Shown: positions 1 to 6,177 of the stretch, one piece after another | How the letters are laid out: every line of letters starts with the position of its first letter | How positions within the stretch are numbered: the stretch's first letter is position 1 | NCBI GenBank assembly: GCA_003504855.1 | Contig: DNZD01000277.1 | Span: 1-9,406 of the forward strand | DNA: 9,406 nucleotides | Direction: 5' to 3' | Origin: Cytophagales bacterium | GTDB lineage: Bacteria; Bacteroidota; Bacteroidia; Cytophagales; Cyclobacteriaceae | The notes under the pieces: model-generated | What the model saw: the letters and a program-made list of their open reading frames with translations, nothing else | Databases searched by the model: none | What the model was told of the DNA's origin: nothing | Translations under genes and position numbers: made by a program

Positions 1-926
1 AGATGATGTTCGCCATCATCACCCCGGCCCTGATTACCGGATCGTTTGCCGAACGGGTGAAGTTCACGTCGTACCTGATTTTTATCTGCCTCTTTTCCCT
101 CGTCATTTATAGCCCGTTGGCGCACTGGACCTGGCACCCGGATGGATTCCTGCGGAAGCTTGGCGTTCTCGACTTTGCCGGAGGAACGGTCGTACATATG
201 TCTGCAGGGTTTGCTGCGTTGGCGGGCGCCTACATGCTCGGGAAACGCGAGGAGAAATACCACCACCCGGCCAACATCCCATTTATCATTCTCGGAACTG
301 CCATGCTATGGTTTGGTTGGTTTGGTTTTAACGCGGGCTCTGCACTCGCCGCCAGTGGTCAGGCGGTTCAGGCCTTTGCCACCACAGCTTTTGCATCTGC
401 ATCTGCCATGATGACCTGGGTACTCTTTGATGCCCTTGTAGGCCGCAAGATTTCTGCCGTGGGCGCCTGCATCGGTGCCGTGGTCGGCCTGGTGGCCATT
501 ACACCGGCAGCAGGATTTGTCAATCTCGGCCAAAGTATCTTCATCGGTTTCGTCGCTGCCATCATCAGCAACCTGGCGGTTTACTATAAACAGAAAACAT
601 CACTAGACGATACGCTTGATGTTTTCCCCTGTCACGGCGTAGGTGGCATTGTGGGAATGATCCTCACCGGTGTATTCGCCAATGGCGTGGGCCTGGTGTA
701 CGGACAGGTAGAAACGTTTAGCTATCACCTGCTGGCCCTGGTGCTGGTGGGTGTATTTACCTTTGGTGGCTCATTCCTGCTGTTCAAGATCACTGATTGG
801 ATAACCCCGCTGCGTGTATCAGCCGACGAGGAAAAACTCGGACTGGACCTCAGTCAGCATTCTGAGACACTGCAGGTGGAGGTAGCTACTGAAGCTGTCA
901 AACCGGGGATGGAAGTTGCCGCCTGA
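1..926 (+). CDS. amt: Ammonium transporter (Amt family), C-terminal part
   Basis: This is the last 307 or so residues of an Amt/MEP/Rh ammonium channel, an inner-membrane protein that conducts ammonia/ammonium for nitrogen assimilation. The gene runs off the left edge, so the ATG at 3 is most likely an internal Met and not the start. Visible Amt signatures are the segment ITPALITGSFAER (residues 6-18), the first pore histidine in GGTVVHMSAG (H65 of the visible part) and the second pore histidine in FPCHGVGG (H211). These correspond to the conserved twin-histidine pair of E. coli AmtB. About seven hydrophobic helices are visible, followed by a cytoplasmic tail starting near TPLRVSADEEKLGLDLSQH, the conserved C-terminal region that in this family meets PII-type regulators. 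The tail then extends about 20 residues with no recognised motif. The stop codon abuts that of the convergent gene at 927 with no gap. Family assignment is firm; PII regulation is known for the family and cannot be seen here. Confidence 0.95.
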   Translation, partial: MMFAIITPALITGSFAERVKFTSYLIFICLFSLVIYSPLAHWTWHPDGFLRKLGVLDFAGGTVVHMSAGFAALAGAYMLGKREEKYHHPANIPFIILGTAMLWFGWFGFNAGSALAASGQAVQAFATTAFASASAMMTWVLFDALVGRKISAVGACIGAVVGLVAITPAAGFVNLGQSIFIGFVAAIISNLAVYYKQKTSLDDTLDVFPCHGVGGIVGMILTGVFANGVGLVYGQVETFSYHLLALVLVGVFTFGGSFLLFKITDWITPLRVSADEEKLGLDLSQHSETLQVEVATEAVKPGMEVAA

Positions 927-1784
927 TCAGGGGTCTTGCTGTAAATAAGGTTGTATTCGCTGAATCCACTCAGCCGAGATCCCGTGGATCTGCGTGAGAT
1001 CTGCCACGCTCAATTTTCCTTTGTGCTGCATGCACCACGCAGCAATGGCTTGCGCCTCTTTCCTTCGTATGTATGGGTGCTTCGATAACTCCTCAGCAGT
1101 TGCTTGCTGCCATGAAATTTTGACCGGACTGAAATCGGAGGACACAAAAAATTTCTTCATCAGGGTCTTTACCACCACTGAATCCAGTCCATAGACTTCA
1201 TACAACTGTTCCATGCGCACAAAGCCCCCGAGGCGACTTCGGTAGTTTGTAATGCGACGAGCGAGTGCTGCCCCGATACCATAGACAGCATCCAGTTGAG
1301 TGGTATCAGCCAGGTTGATGTCAACAGGCGATTGCTCTTTTTTCTTCCGGGTAAATTGATAGGACTTCGGCACCGGGAACCGCATAAACGGTATCGCCCG
1401 ATGTACCCAGGATGAATCAATACCATACAGTTTGCTGACATCCTGCCAGGTCCTGAACTGTGCACCTTTGTTTCTAAAGTTGATCCATCGCTCGGCCATG
1501 CGGGGGGAAAGCCCCATGCGGACCAACAGGCTGTCGCTTACCTGATTCGGATCAAAGGCAATCATCCGCGGTTGTGTAGTATCCGGCGTTTCCCATACAA
1601 GGGTCTTCAGTAAACTATCCAGCCTATGCTGATCAGCTACCGGAGGAGGAGCCGGATAAAGAGCCTCGTAGAGTGGTGCTGAGAACAATACCATCGTGGT
1701 GAGTGGGAGCAGAATGAGAAATCCATTTGTCTCTGTACGAGAGAAACCAAAAAACACCCTTACCCAGTTGCGAAGCGCACGCAT
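927..1784 (-). CDS. Membrane-anchored helix-hairpin-helix (ComEA-like) protein
   Basis: This is a 285-residue protein with one predicted membrane anchor near the N-terminus (about residues 20-38, GFLILLPLTTMVLFSAP) and a long remainder. The remainder holds three helix-hairpin-helix-like repeats, at about 77-132 (FDPNQVSDSLLVRMGLS...), 155-212 (INLADTTQLDAVYGIGAALARRI...) and 223-282 (ATAEELSKHPYIRRKEAQAI...). The middle repeat carries the clearest HhH hairpin (YGIGAALA) and resembles the DNA-binding domain of ComEA. HhH domains usually bind DNA without sequence preference. Family members in Bacteroidota are annotated only as helix-hairpin-helix proteins, so DNA binding at the membrane, possibly in DNA uptake, is an inference. 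The start is ATG at 1784, with no obvious Shine-Dalgarno. It lies 64 bp downstream of the VOC gene on the same strand and may be the last gene of the series. Confidence 0.85.
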   Translation of the reverse strand: MRALRNWVRVFFGFSRTETNGFLILLPLTTMVLFSAPLYEALYPAPPPVADQHRLDSLLKTLVWETPDTTQPRMIAFDPNQVSDSLLVRMGLSPRMAERWINFRNKGAQFRTWQDVSKLYGIDSSWVHRAIPFMRFPVPKSYQFTRKKKEQSPVDINLADTTQLDAVYGIGAALARRITNYRSRLGGFVRMEQLYEVYGLDSVVVKTLMKKFFVSSDFSPVKISWQQATAEELSKHPYIRRKEAQAIAAWCMQHKGKLSVADLTQIHGISAEWIQRIQPYLQQDP

Positions 1785-1848
1785 GAAATCATTAACGCCA
1801 CAACAGAAGTATTGGATAAACTTTCCGGGTACGGATTACCTGATCGAA

Positions 1849-2247
1849 TTATCGGGTGCTGGTTGGTTCGATGAGGTCCCAGAGATTGCCATACAAATCA
1901 GAGAAAACAGCAACGGTACCATAGGTTTCCTGCACCGGAGGGCGTACGATGGTTATGCCCTGATCAAGCAGATGTTGGTAGTCGCTCTGAAAGTGATCGG
2001 TATAGAGAAACAGAAATACCCGTCCACCACTTTGATTGCCGACGGTTTCCCGCTGTTGTTCATTGGCGGCGCGGGCCAGCAGCAACGAAGTGCCCGTTGA
2101 GCCGGGTGGCTTGACGAGCACCCACCGTTTGTCGTTTCCAAGCAAGGTGTCTTCTTCTAAGGTAAAATTGAGCTTGCCGCAGTAAAATGCGATGGCTTTG
2201 TCATAGTCATCAACCAGTAAGGCAACATGGGCAATGGATTGATTCAT
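1849..2247 (-). CDS. VOC (glyoxalase/bleomycin-resistance fold) family protein
   Basis: This is a 132-residue protein of the vicinal oxygen chelate fold. The N-terminal motif IAHVALLVDDYDKAIAFYCGKLNF (residues 5-28, with H7 as likely metal ligand) and the C-terminal motif SDLYGNLWDLIEP (116-128, with E127 as likely metal ligand) are the two halves of the usual pattern; VFLFLYTDHF (77-86) begins the second beta-alpha-beta module. I chose ATG at 2247 because it sits in a TAATG stop-start junction with the upstream GCS2 gene (1-base overlap) and gives the normal VOC N-terminus. A longer frame would begin with TTG at 2280 and add 11 unrelated residues. The overlap suggests translational coupling with the ligases. 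VOC proteins range from glyoxalase I to dioxygenases and fosfomycin/bleomycin resistance proteins, so the substrate cannot be read from the sequence. A role in thiol- or peptide-linked detoxification is speculation from context. Confidence 0.9.
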   Translation of the reverse strand: MNQSIAHVALLVDDYDKAIAFYCGKLNFTLEEDTLLGNDKRWVLVKPPGSTGTSLLLARAANEQQRETVGNQSGGRVFLFLYTDHFQSDYQHLLDQGITIVRPPVQETYGTVAVFSDLYGNLWDLIEPTSTR

Positions 2248-3485
2248 TACAGCAGCAGCATTTTGTTTTGCGCCAGACAATCCGAAAGCCGGCGATACAC
2301 CTGATGCAATGAAGCAGTTGAAAAATCACCGTGTAAATAATGCAGGATGCGATCGGCAAGTGTTCCCTCGTTCAGAATAACTGCCAACTCCTTATCCCAA
2401 TGTGCCAGGCTTGCGTCTTTGGCCTGAAGGCGTGCATAAATATGTTTCCACAGATCACCGGCGGTACAAGGAGAACGAAGCCCGAAGATGTTGGGAAATT
2501 CAGAAGATAAGATTTCTGCCTGCTGTCCCTGGTGGGCGGTGTCATCCAGAATACCTGCCATGATTTCTGTCCGGACCCGCATTTGTTCTTCCAGGTTGCA
2601 GAATGATTCATCCACCAGTGACTTGATGGTTTCAATTACGAGGGCCTGGATGGCGAGATCTGCCGGCGGACATTCCTGAATGTCCATAATGCGAATTTCT
2701 ATGGAACCACGGTCGAATCTTGGTATGGCCCCGCGAGAGTTAACCCAAACCGGATCGAGGATATGATCGTGATCGAATGGTGCTATGTCTGATTTGATTT
2801 TGTCGTACACGGTATTTGTGTATTGCCGCTTGGAGAAGACAGCTTCAGGGATCACTTTGCCCGTGATGGAGGGAATACGAGCCTGGTTGTTTTTGTAGAA
2901 TAGCATTCGGGAATCAAGACTCCCGGTGGACTTTCCTTCGAGGATCGGCGAACTGGCACACAGGGCGGGGAGGATGGGAAGCACCAGGCGGACGGCGGCG
3001 TGCAGCTTAGCGAATTCTTCATCATCGTAGAACGGCAAGTTGAGGTGGGTGGATTGCAGGTTTGACCAACCATGGCCGCGACAATCGAAAATGGTATTAT
3101 AAATGGCGTACACTTCGTTGTTGTCGTGTGGCCACAATCGGGTTTCCAGGTTTGGGTTCATCCATGGATGTGCCGCTCCGGGCATGAGCATGGCATTGAA
3201 CGGCAGCAGCAGTTCATTGATGCGGGTCACATTATCGGCGAAAGCCGAGGCAACGGCCGACAGGTTGCTCTCCGGTTTGGTGGATTTGATTTCGATCACA
3301 TGGAGCACCAATTCATTGGACCACGTAATCAGGTCGTTCTCAAAATCGCTGCCGATTACCCCCAGCGCAGCACGCAATAATTCGTCGGCGATGGGCTTGA
3401 CGTCGAGCGTATCCCGGTCGACAATCATGTATTCCAGCTCGATGCCATAAGCCTGGAAGATGTGGTACCGCACGGGTTGTGTCAT
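2247..3485 (-). CDS. GCS2-type carboxylate-amine ligase (glutamate-cysteine ligase-like)
   Basis: This 412-residue enzyme belongs to the GCS2 branch of the glutamine-synthetase-fold ligases, which use ATP to join the side-chain carboxylate of glutamate, or a similar acid, to an amine. Motifs in order: AYGIELEYMIV (residues 12-22), the first metal-binding strand; NELVLHVIEIKSTKP (57-71); QSTHLNLPF (144-152); ASSPILEGKSTG (177-188), a nucleotide/substrate loop; and DRGSIEIRIMDIQECPPADLA (258-278), the typical arginine- and acid-rich family motif. No signal peptide is seen, so it should be cytoplasmic. Its ATG overlaps the TGA of the upstream ATP-grasp gene by four bases (ATGA at 3482-3485), and its own TAA overlaps the VOC start by one base, so the three genes are very likely co-translated. 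Family members include EgtA- and YbdK-like enzymes, so glutathione synthesis should not be assumed. The partnership with RimK-like and C39-like genes points to modified-peptide synthesis. Confidence 0.9.
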   Translation of the reverse strand: MTQPVRYHIFQAYGIELEYMIVDRDTLDVKPIADELLRAALGVIGSDFENDLITWSNELVLHVIEIKSTKPESNLSAVASAFADNVTRINELLLPFNAMLMPGAAHPWMNPNLETRLWPHDNNEVYAIYNTIFDCRGHGWSNLQSTHLNLPFYDDEEFAKLHAAVRLVLPILPALCASSPILEGKSTGSLDSRMLFYKNNQARIPSITGKVIPEAVFSKRQYTNTVYDKIKSDIAPFDHDHILDPVWVNSRGAIPRFDRGSIEIRIMDIQECPPADLAIQALVIETIKSLVDESFCNLEEQMRVRTEIMAGILDDTAHQGQQAEILSSEFPNIFGLRSPCTAGDLWKHIYARLQAKDASLAHWDKELAVILNEGTLADRILHYLHGDFSTASLHQVYRRLSDCLAQNKMLLL

Positions 3486-4930
3486 TTGCGGGATTTGATT
3501 TTAGTCAGGAGTGTCTCCATGATGATGTCGTACAGTTTGTCTTTCAGGATTTTGTCCTCCGTGCCGGCATCAATATTAGGGTTGTCATTCACCTCAATAA
3601 TAATAAATTTCCCATCCACCTCTTTCATGTCTACCCCATAGAGTCCGGAGCCGATCAGGCCGGTGGCTTTCAGGGCAACTTTGAGCAGGCCGGGTGGGGC
3701 CTGGTCGACGGCAATGGATTCTACTTCGCCATCGCGGGAACCTTCTTTTTTTGCATTCCAGTTAACGATCTGCCAGTGCTTGCTGGCCATAAAGTACTTA
3801 CAGACGTAGATCACCTGGTTGTTGATGATGCCTACCCGCCAGTCGAAGGGAGTAGGCAGGAATTCCTGTGCGATGAGCAGGTCCGACTTCTCGAACATGC
3901 TTTTCCGTACCAACCTGAATTCTTCTTCATTGTGAACTTTAACCACGCCGCGTGAAAAAGCGCCATCAGGCTGCTTGAGAATAAAAGGATAGGTGAGGTG
4001 CTCGGGCACCGCCTTGCAGATTTCTTCGGTGATGACAAAAGACCGCGGGGTGAGTATTTTGTTGGTGTTCAGCAGTTCATGCAGATACACTTTGTTCGTG
4101 CACTTGAGAATTGACTCGGGGTCATCAATAACAGCCAGGCCCAGCGATTCGGCTTTCTTGGCAAACCGGAAGGTGTGGTGGTTGACGTTGGTCGTTTCCC
4201 GGATAAACAGTGCATCATACTGAATCAACTTGTCAATGTCATTCTTGGTGATGAATTCTGTATTGAATCCAGCCTCCAGGGATGCCTTATAAAAGCGCTT
4301 GAGGGCGCGGTCATCGGAGGGGGGGTTGGGATCTTCGGGGTTGACTAAAATGGCCAGGTCATATTTTTTCTTGTCAGGCCGGTAGTCGCGCTTGCGGAGT
4401 AAGTATTTCTCCAACGCCGATTCCAGAATGGGCTGGTCGGTGTCCGGCATTTCGTTCAGGGAGACGGGCCGTATGCTCTGCAAGATCCATTTGCTCTTCT
4501 TGGAAAAGCTCACGCGCACCAACGGCGCCTGGACCAGTTGAAAGAGTTGGAGGGCGAGTTTGTTCAGGTGCTCCGACTGGGCGGTTCCAAAATAGATGTT
4601 GAACTCAACCTTGTCGTAGGGCTCGTGCTTGAATGTATTTTGAATCAGCGCATCGAAGTCCTGTGAGTCATCGCGCAGAATCGAAGGAAAGCGCAGGTCC
4701 TGGATGGTGCTTACTTCGGGCAGGACCTTATGTCCGCGGGCTTCGGCAAGCATGGACACGTAGTAGCCTTCGCTTTGGTATTGATACGACTTGCAGAGGT
4801 TAATGACTTTCAGGTGTTTGATGGTCTGATAGAGCGGCTCTGTAATGTATCGCGCCGGAGTGATCACCTCCACATCTTCCAGTTGGAGGTTCCAGAGTTT
4901 GGGCCGATCGACGATGATGAGTTTAGGCAT
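3482..4930 (-). CDS. RimK-like ATP-grasp ligase with RLAN-type N-terminal domain
   Basis: This is a 482-residue cytoplasmic ligase. Residues about 1-160 look like the RLAN domain (RimK-like ATP-grasp N-terminal domain): VINLCKSYQYQSEGYYVSML (42-61) and FNIYFGTAQSEHLNKLALQL (110-129) are its recognisable blocks. Residues about 188-480 form a RimK-type ATP-grasp domain: a nucleotide-binding lysine in PFILKQPDGAFSRGVVKV (K319 and a Gly-containing loop), QEFLPTPFDWRVGI (355-368), and the Mg-binding end YGVDMKEVDGKFIIIEVNDN (431-450), with D434, E446 and N448 likely metal ligands. ATP-grasp ligases form amide bonds via an acylphosphate, and RimK itself adds glutamates to a protein C-terminus. RLAN-RimK genes are known to travel with papain-like peptidases, GNATs and GCS2 enzymes, as seen partly here. 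The ATG at 4930 is followed upstream by 19 bp and then the inverted repeat of the four-helix-bundle cassette. The acceptor and the amino acid added are unknown. No catalytic residue appears to be missing. Confidence 0.92.
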   Translation of the reverse strand: MPKLIIVDRPKLWNLQLEDVEVITPARYITEPLYQTIKHLKVINLCKSYQYQSEGYYVSMLAEARGHKVLPEVSTIQDLRFPSILRDDSQDFDALIQNTFKHEPYDKVEFNIYFGTAQSEHLNKLALQLFQLVQAPLVRVSFSKKSKWILQSIRPVSLNEMPDTDQPILESALEKYLLRKRDYRPDKKKYDLAILVNPEDPNPPSDDRALKRFYKASLEAGFNTEFITKNDIDKLIQYDALFIRETTNVNHHTFRFAKKAESLGLAVIDDPESILKCTNKVYLHELLNTNKILTPRSFVITEEICKAVPEHLTYPFILKQPDGAFSRGVVKVHNEEEFRLVRKSMFEKSDLLIAQEFLPTPFDWRVGIINNQVIYVCKYFMASKHWQIVNWNAKKEGSRDGEVESIAVDQAPPGLLKVALKATGLIGSGLYGVDMKEVDGKFIIIEVNDNPNIDAGTEDKILKDKLYDIIMETLLTKIKSRK

Positions 4931-4949
4931 GGGGGAAGTAGTAAAGGGT

Positions 4950-4972
4950 GGTCTTAGAACTTAGACCTTAGG
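4950..4972. repeat. Left terminal inverted repeat of the four-helix-bundle cassette
   Basis: The core CTTAGAACTTAGA (4953-4965) is the exact reverse complement of 5435-5447. Extending to 4950-4972 against 5428-5450 gives three mismatches in 23 positions. The core is itself built of a tandem CTTAGA-type hexamer (CTTAGAA, CTTAGAC, then CTTAGGC at 4967-4973, sharing the pattern). The repeat contains the stop codon (4961-4963) and the last codons (about PPKV) of the four-helix-bundle gene, so coding sequence and repeat are merged at this end. Confidence 0.8.
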
Positions 4973-5344
4973 CGGAGGTTCACTTGTGAATCTCCCCAAC
5001 GAGTTGATGTATCCGTTTAGCATCCGACCTGTGTTATTCAATTGTTCCTGTAGTTCCTGATGTTGTTGTTCGTTCATGAGGTTACGTTGATATGCTTTGT
5101 CAATCCAGGAATTTGTCTCGAATAAAGAACCCCTTGCGTAAAAGCAGAATTGCCTTGCTTCTTTGGTACTGTAACGTCCCAGGCTTTCAGCTAAATTGGC
5201 CGCGACTGAATCTGCGGCAGAGACTAACTGAATTCCTATGGATTTTCGGGCAAACCAATCCCATTCTCTTACCACTTTCCATACTGTCTCCCCAAACTTC
5301 ATGGCACTTTGGTAGGTCTTGAATTCTTGCAATGATCCAATCAT
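4961..5344 (-). CDS. Four-helix-bundle protein, S23/23S rRNA IVP family
   Basis: This is a 127-residue, almost entirely helical protein. The family signature is clear: ANLAESLGRYSTKEARQFCF followed by YARGSLFET (residues 49-77), matching the usual alternation of AEG-R-s-ke and A-GSl-E. The N-terminal helix FKTYQSAMKFGETVWKV is also typical. Proteins of this family are encoded in intervening sequences of bacterial 23S rRNA, as stand-alone genes common in Bacteroidota, and as the Avd accessory protein of diversity-generating retroelements. They form four-helix bundles, oligomerise, and in Avd bind nucleic acid. ATG at 5344 is chosen because an in-frame TGA lies only two codons upstream. The stop codon at 4961-4963 lies inside a terminal inverted repeat. 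The surrounding DNA, especially 5345-5410, looks more AT-rich than the flanking operon genes, suggesting acquisition. No reverse transcriptase or variable repeat is in this window, so the DGR role has no support. Its role in the operon is unknown. Confidence 0.92.
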   Translation of the reverse strand: MIGSLQEFKTYQSAMKFGETVWKVVREWDWFARKSIGIQLVSAADSVAANLAESLGRYSTKEARQFCFYARGSLFETNSWIDKAYQRNLMNEQQHQELQEQLNNTGRMLNGYINSLGRFTSEPPPKV

Positions 5345-5427
5345 GAATCAAACTAAGAAGTAAAAGTTATTTTGTTAATTGGTCTGATCACTATTTTCCT
5401 GATCAATTGGGTGCCCGCAACCATCAT
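5345..5427. other. AT-rich non-coding part of the cassette, upstream of the four-helix-bundle gene
   Basis: No gene is seen here. The stretch is AT-rich, particularly 5351-5400. It carries the 6-bp palindrome TGATCA twice (5385-5390 and 5400-5405), separated by 9 bases, and AATTGG twice (5377-5382 and 5405-5410). The two TGATCA copies could form a weak hairpin. I see no good TAnnTTTG promoter box for the downstream gene, so whether it has its own promoter or depends on the operon transcript is open. Confidence 0.5.
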
Positions 5428-5450
5428 CCTATGATCTAAGTTCTAAGTCC
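5428..5450. repeat. Right terminal inverted repeat of the four-helix-bundle cassette
   Basis: The core TCTAAGTTCTAAG (5435-5447) is the exact reverse complement of 4953-4965, and the wider 5428-5450 segment matches 20 of 23 positions. It lies 10 bp downstream of the peptidase stop (5461-5463 on the minus strand) and 84 bp upstream of the four-helix-bundle start. Just outside it, CAAGTCC (5454-5460) echoes the TAAGTCC at 5444-5450, which could be a decayed extra copy of the repeat motif. Confidence 0.8.
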
Positions 5451-5460
5451 TTTCAAGTCC

Positions 5461-6174
5461 CTATTTTGGCTCAATCACCAACATATTCGCATCATACGTC
5501 ACAATGCCCAGCAAGATGCTGTTGATGAGTCGATCGAAACCAACGCTGTAGTATTGGCTCTTGAGCGGATTCGGATTCATCGGGTCGGCGAGGTAAACTT
5601 TTTTGGTGGCGTCGTCAAAACCATTGATGATCGCGAAGTGCCCCACGGGGTCACCTTTGATGCTGTCGTATTTGTTGGTGGTAGAAATTTCACGGGGGGT
5701 ACCATAAAGATACGTGGCGCTCAGTCCGGTCAAAATGGGAACCTTCTTTTGTAAATAGCCCTTGATCAGGGAATCATCCAATTCGTGGTATAACATATGG
5801 CCACCGGCCTCTATGAATTTAATGTAAGCCCGGCTGGCGACAATAAGCTTGCGGCGTTTGAATTTATGGCGCATCTGTCGCTTCAGGTGTTCTACAATTT
5901 TGGTCGAAGGCAGTTTGAACCACGTGGGGTCAAAGACATTGAGGTTGTAGGTGTAGATGGAGGCTTTGTAGCCGCGCCGTAAGGCATGGTTGCCCATCAT
6001 GACTGCGAGGGTCCCTCCATTCTTGAGTTGCTTTACTTCCTTGACAACCTGTTGCAGACTGATGGGGTCGTTGTAGTATTGATACATGGCATGGAGGCAG
6101 GTGGGCCCGCAAGTGACTTCGTCAGGCTGGGCTTCGATGTCAAAATTGAGAAAAAGGGCCTGGCGTTTATTCAT
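5461..6174 (-). CDS. C39-like (papain-fold) cysteine peptidase, DUF3335-type
   Basis: This 237-residue protein has the layout of the peptidase_C39-like family. Likely oxyanion-hole glutamine Q16 and catalytic C22 lie in QPDEVTCGPTCLHAMYQYY (residues 16-34). The catalytic histidine is H179 in DPVGHFAIINGFDD, and an aspartate D197 in YLADPMNPNP completes a papain-type triad. No signal peptide or membrane segment is seen, so it should act in the cytoplasm. This differs from the C39 domains of bacteriocin exporters, which are fused to ABC transporters. In related loci of other bacteria the same domain is fused behind a GNAT acetyltransferase and followed by an RLAN-RimK ligase; here the GNAT part is absent and the protein begins directly with the peptidase. 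The start is ATG at 6174, three bases after the stop of the RMD1-like gene, indicating an operon. It may cleave or transfer a peptide made by the downstream ligases; the substrate is unknown. Confidence 0.88.
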   Translation of the reverse strand: MNKRQALFLNFDIEAQPDEVTCGPTCLHAMYQYYNDPISLQQVVKEVKQLKNGGTLAVMMGNHALRRGYKASIYTYNLNVFDPTWFKLPSTKIVEHLKRQMRHKFKRRKLIVASRAYIKFIEAGGHMLYHELDDSLIKGYLQKKVPILTGLSATYLYGTPREISTTNKYDSIKGDPVGHFAIINGFDDATKKVYLADPMNPNPLKSQYYSVGFDRLINSILLGIVTYDANMLVIEPK

Positions 6175-6177
6175 GGT

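Larger units (their letters stand above)
4950..5450 (-). mobile_element. Candidate inserted cassette: inverted-repeat-bounded four-helix-bundle gene
   Basis: A 501-bp unit is bounded by 23-bp inverted repeats (4950-4972 and 5428-5450) that I aligned by eye at 20 of 23 positions, including a perfect 13-bp core. It contains only the four-helix-bundle gene and about 85 bp of AT-rich upstream sequence. It lies between two genes of an operon whose other core junctions are 3 bp, a 4-bp overlap and a 1-bp overlap. Removing it would leave 29 bp between the peptidase stop and the ATP-grasp start. No transposase is present and I see no convincing target-site duplication, so this is not a classical insertion sequence. 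The two ends would pair in the operon RNA and extrude the gene, which is the architecture of 23S rRNA intervening sequences carrying the same protein family. Whether it moves is inference. Confidence 0.5.

Noticed and set aside
921..932. Terminator between the convergent amt and HhH genes
   Set aside because: The stops abut at a TGATCA hexamer and there is no GC-rich stem with a T-run; no supportable terminator.
1696..2100. Open frame of 134 codons on the plus strand across the HhH and VOC genes
   Set aside because: It lies antisense to two well-supported genes, has no recognisable domain, and its content mirrors their reverse strand.
2249..2261. CAG/AGC triplet run, possible microsatellite
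   Set aside because: Only about four units, and it encodes the leucine-rich end of the GCS2 protein; ordinary coding sequence.
2247..3485. Calling the ligase gshA and the ATP-grasp gene gshB or rimK
   Set aside because: The GCS2 family covers several activities, and the RLAN-RimK protein is longer than and distinct from RimK and GshB, so those symbols would claim too much.
3072..3955. Several plus-strand open frames of 100-158 codons opposite the GCS2 and RimK-like genes
   Set aside because: They are antisense shadows of two conserved enzymes with intact motifs and show no protein features of their own.
4961..5450. Avd accessory gene of a diversity-generating retroelement
   Set aside because: The protein is of the same broad fold, but no reverse transcriptase, template repeat or variable repeat is in the window.
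4931..5460. Target-site duplication around the four-helix-bundle cassette
   Set aside because: Comparing 4931-4949 with 5451-5460 shows no direct repeat longer than four bases, so none can be claimed.
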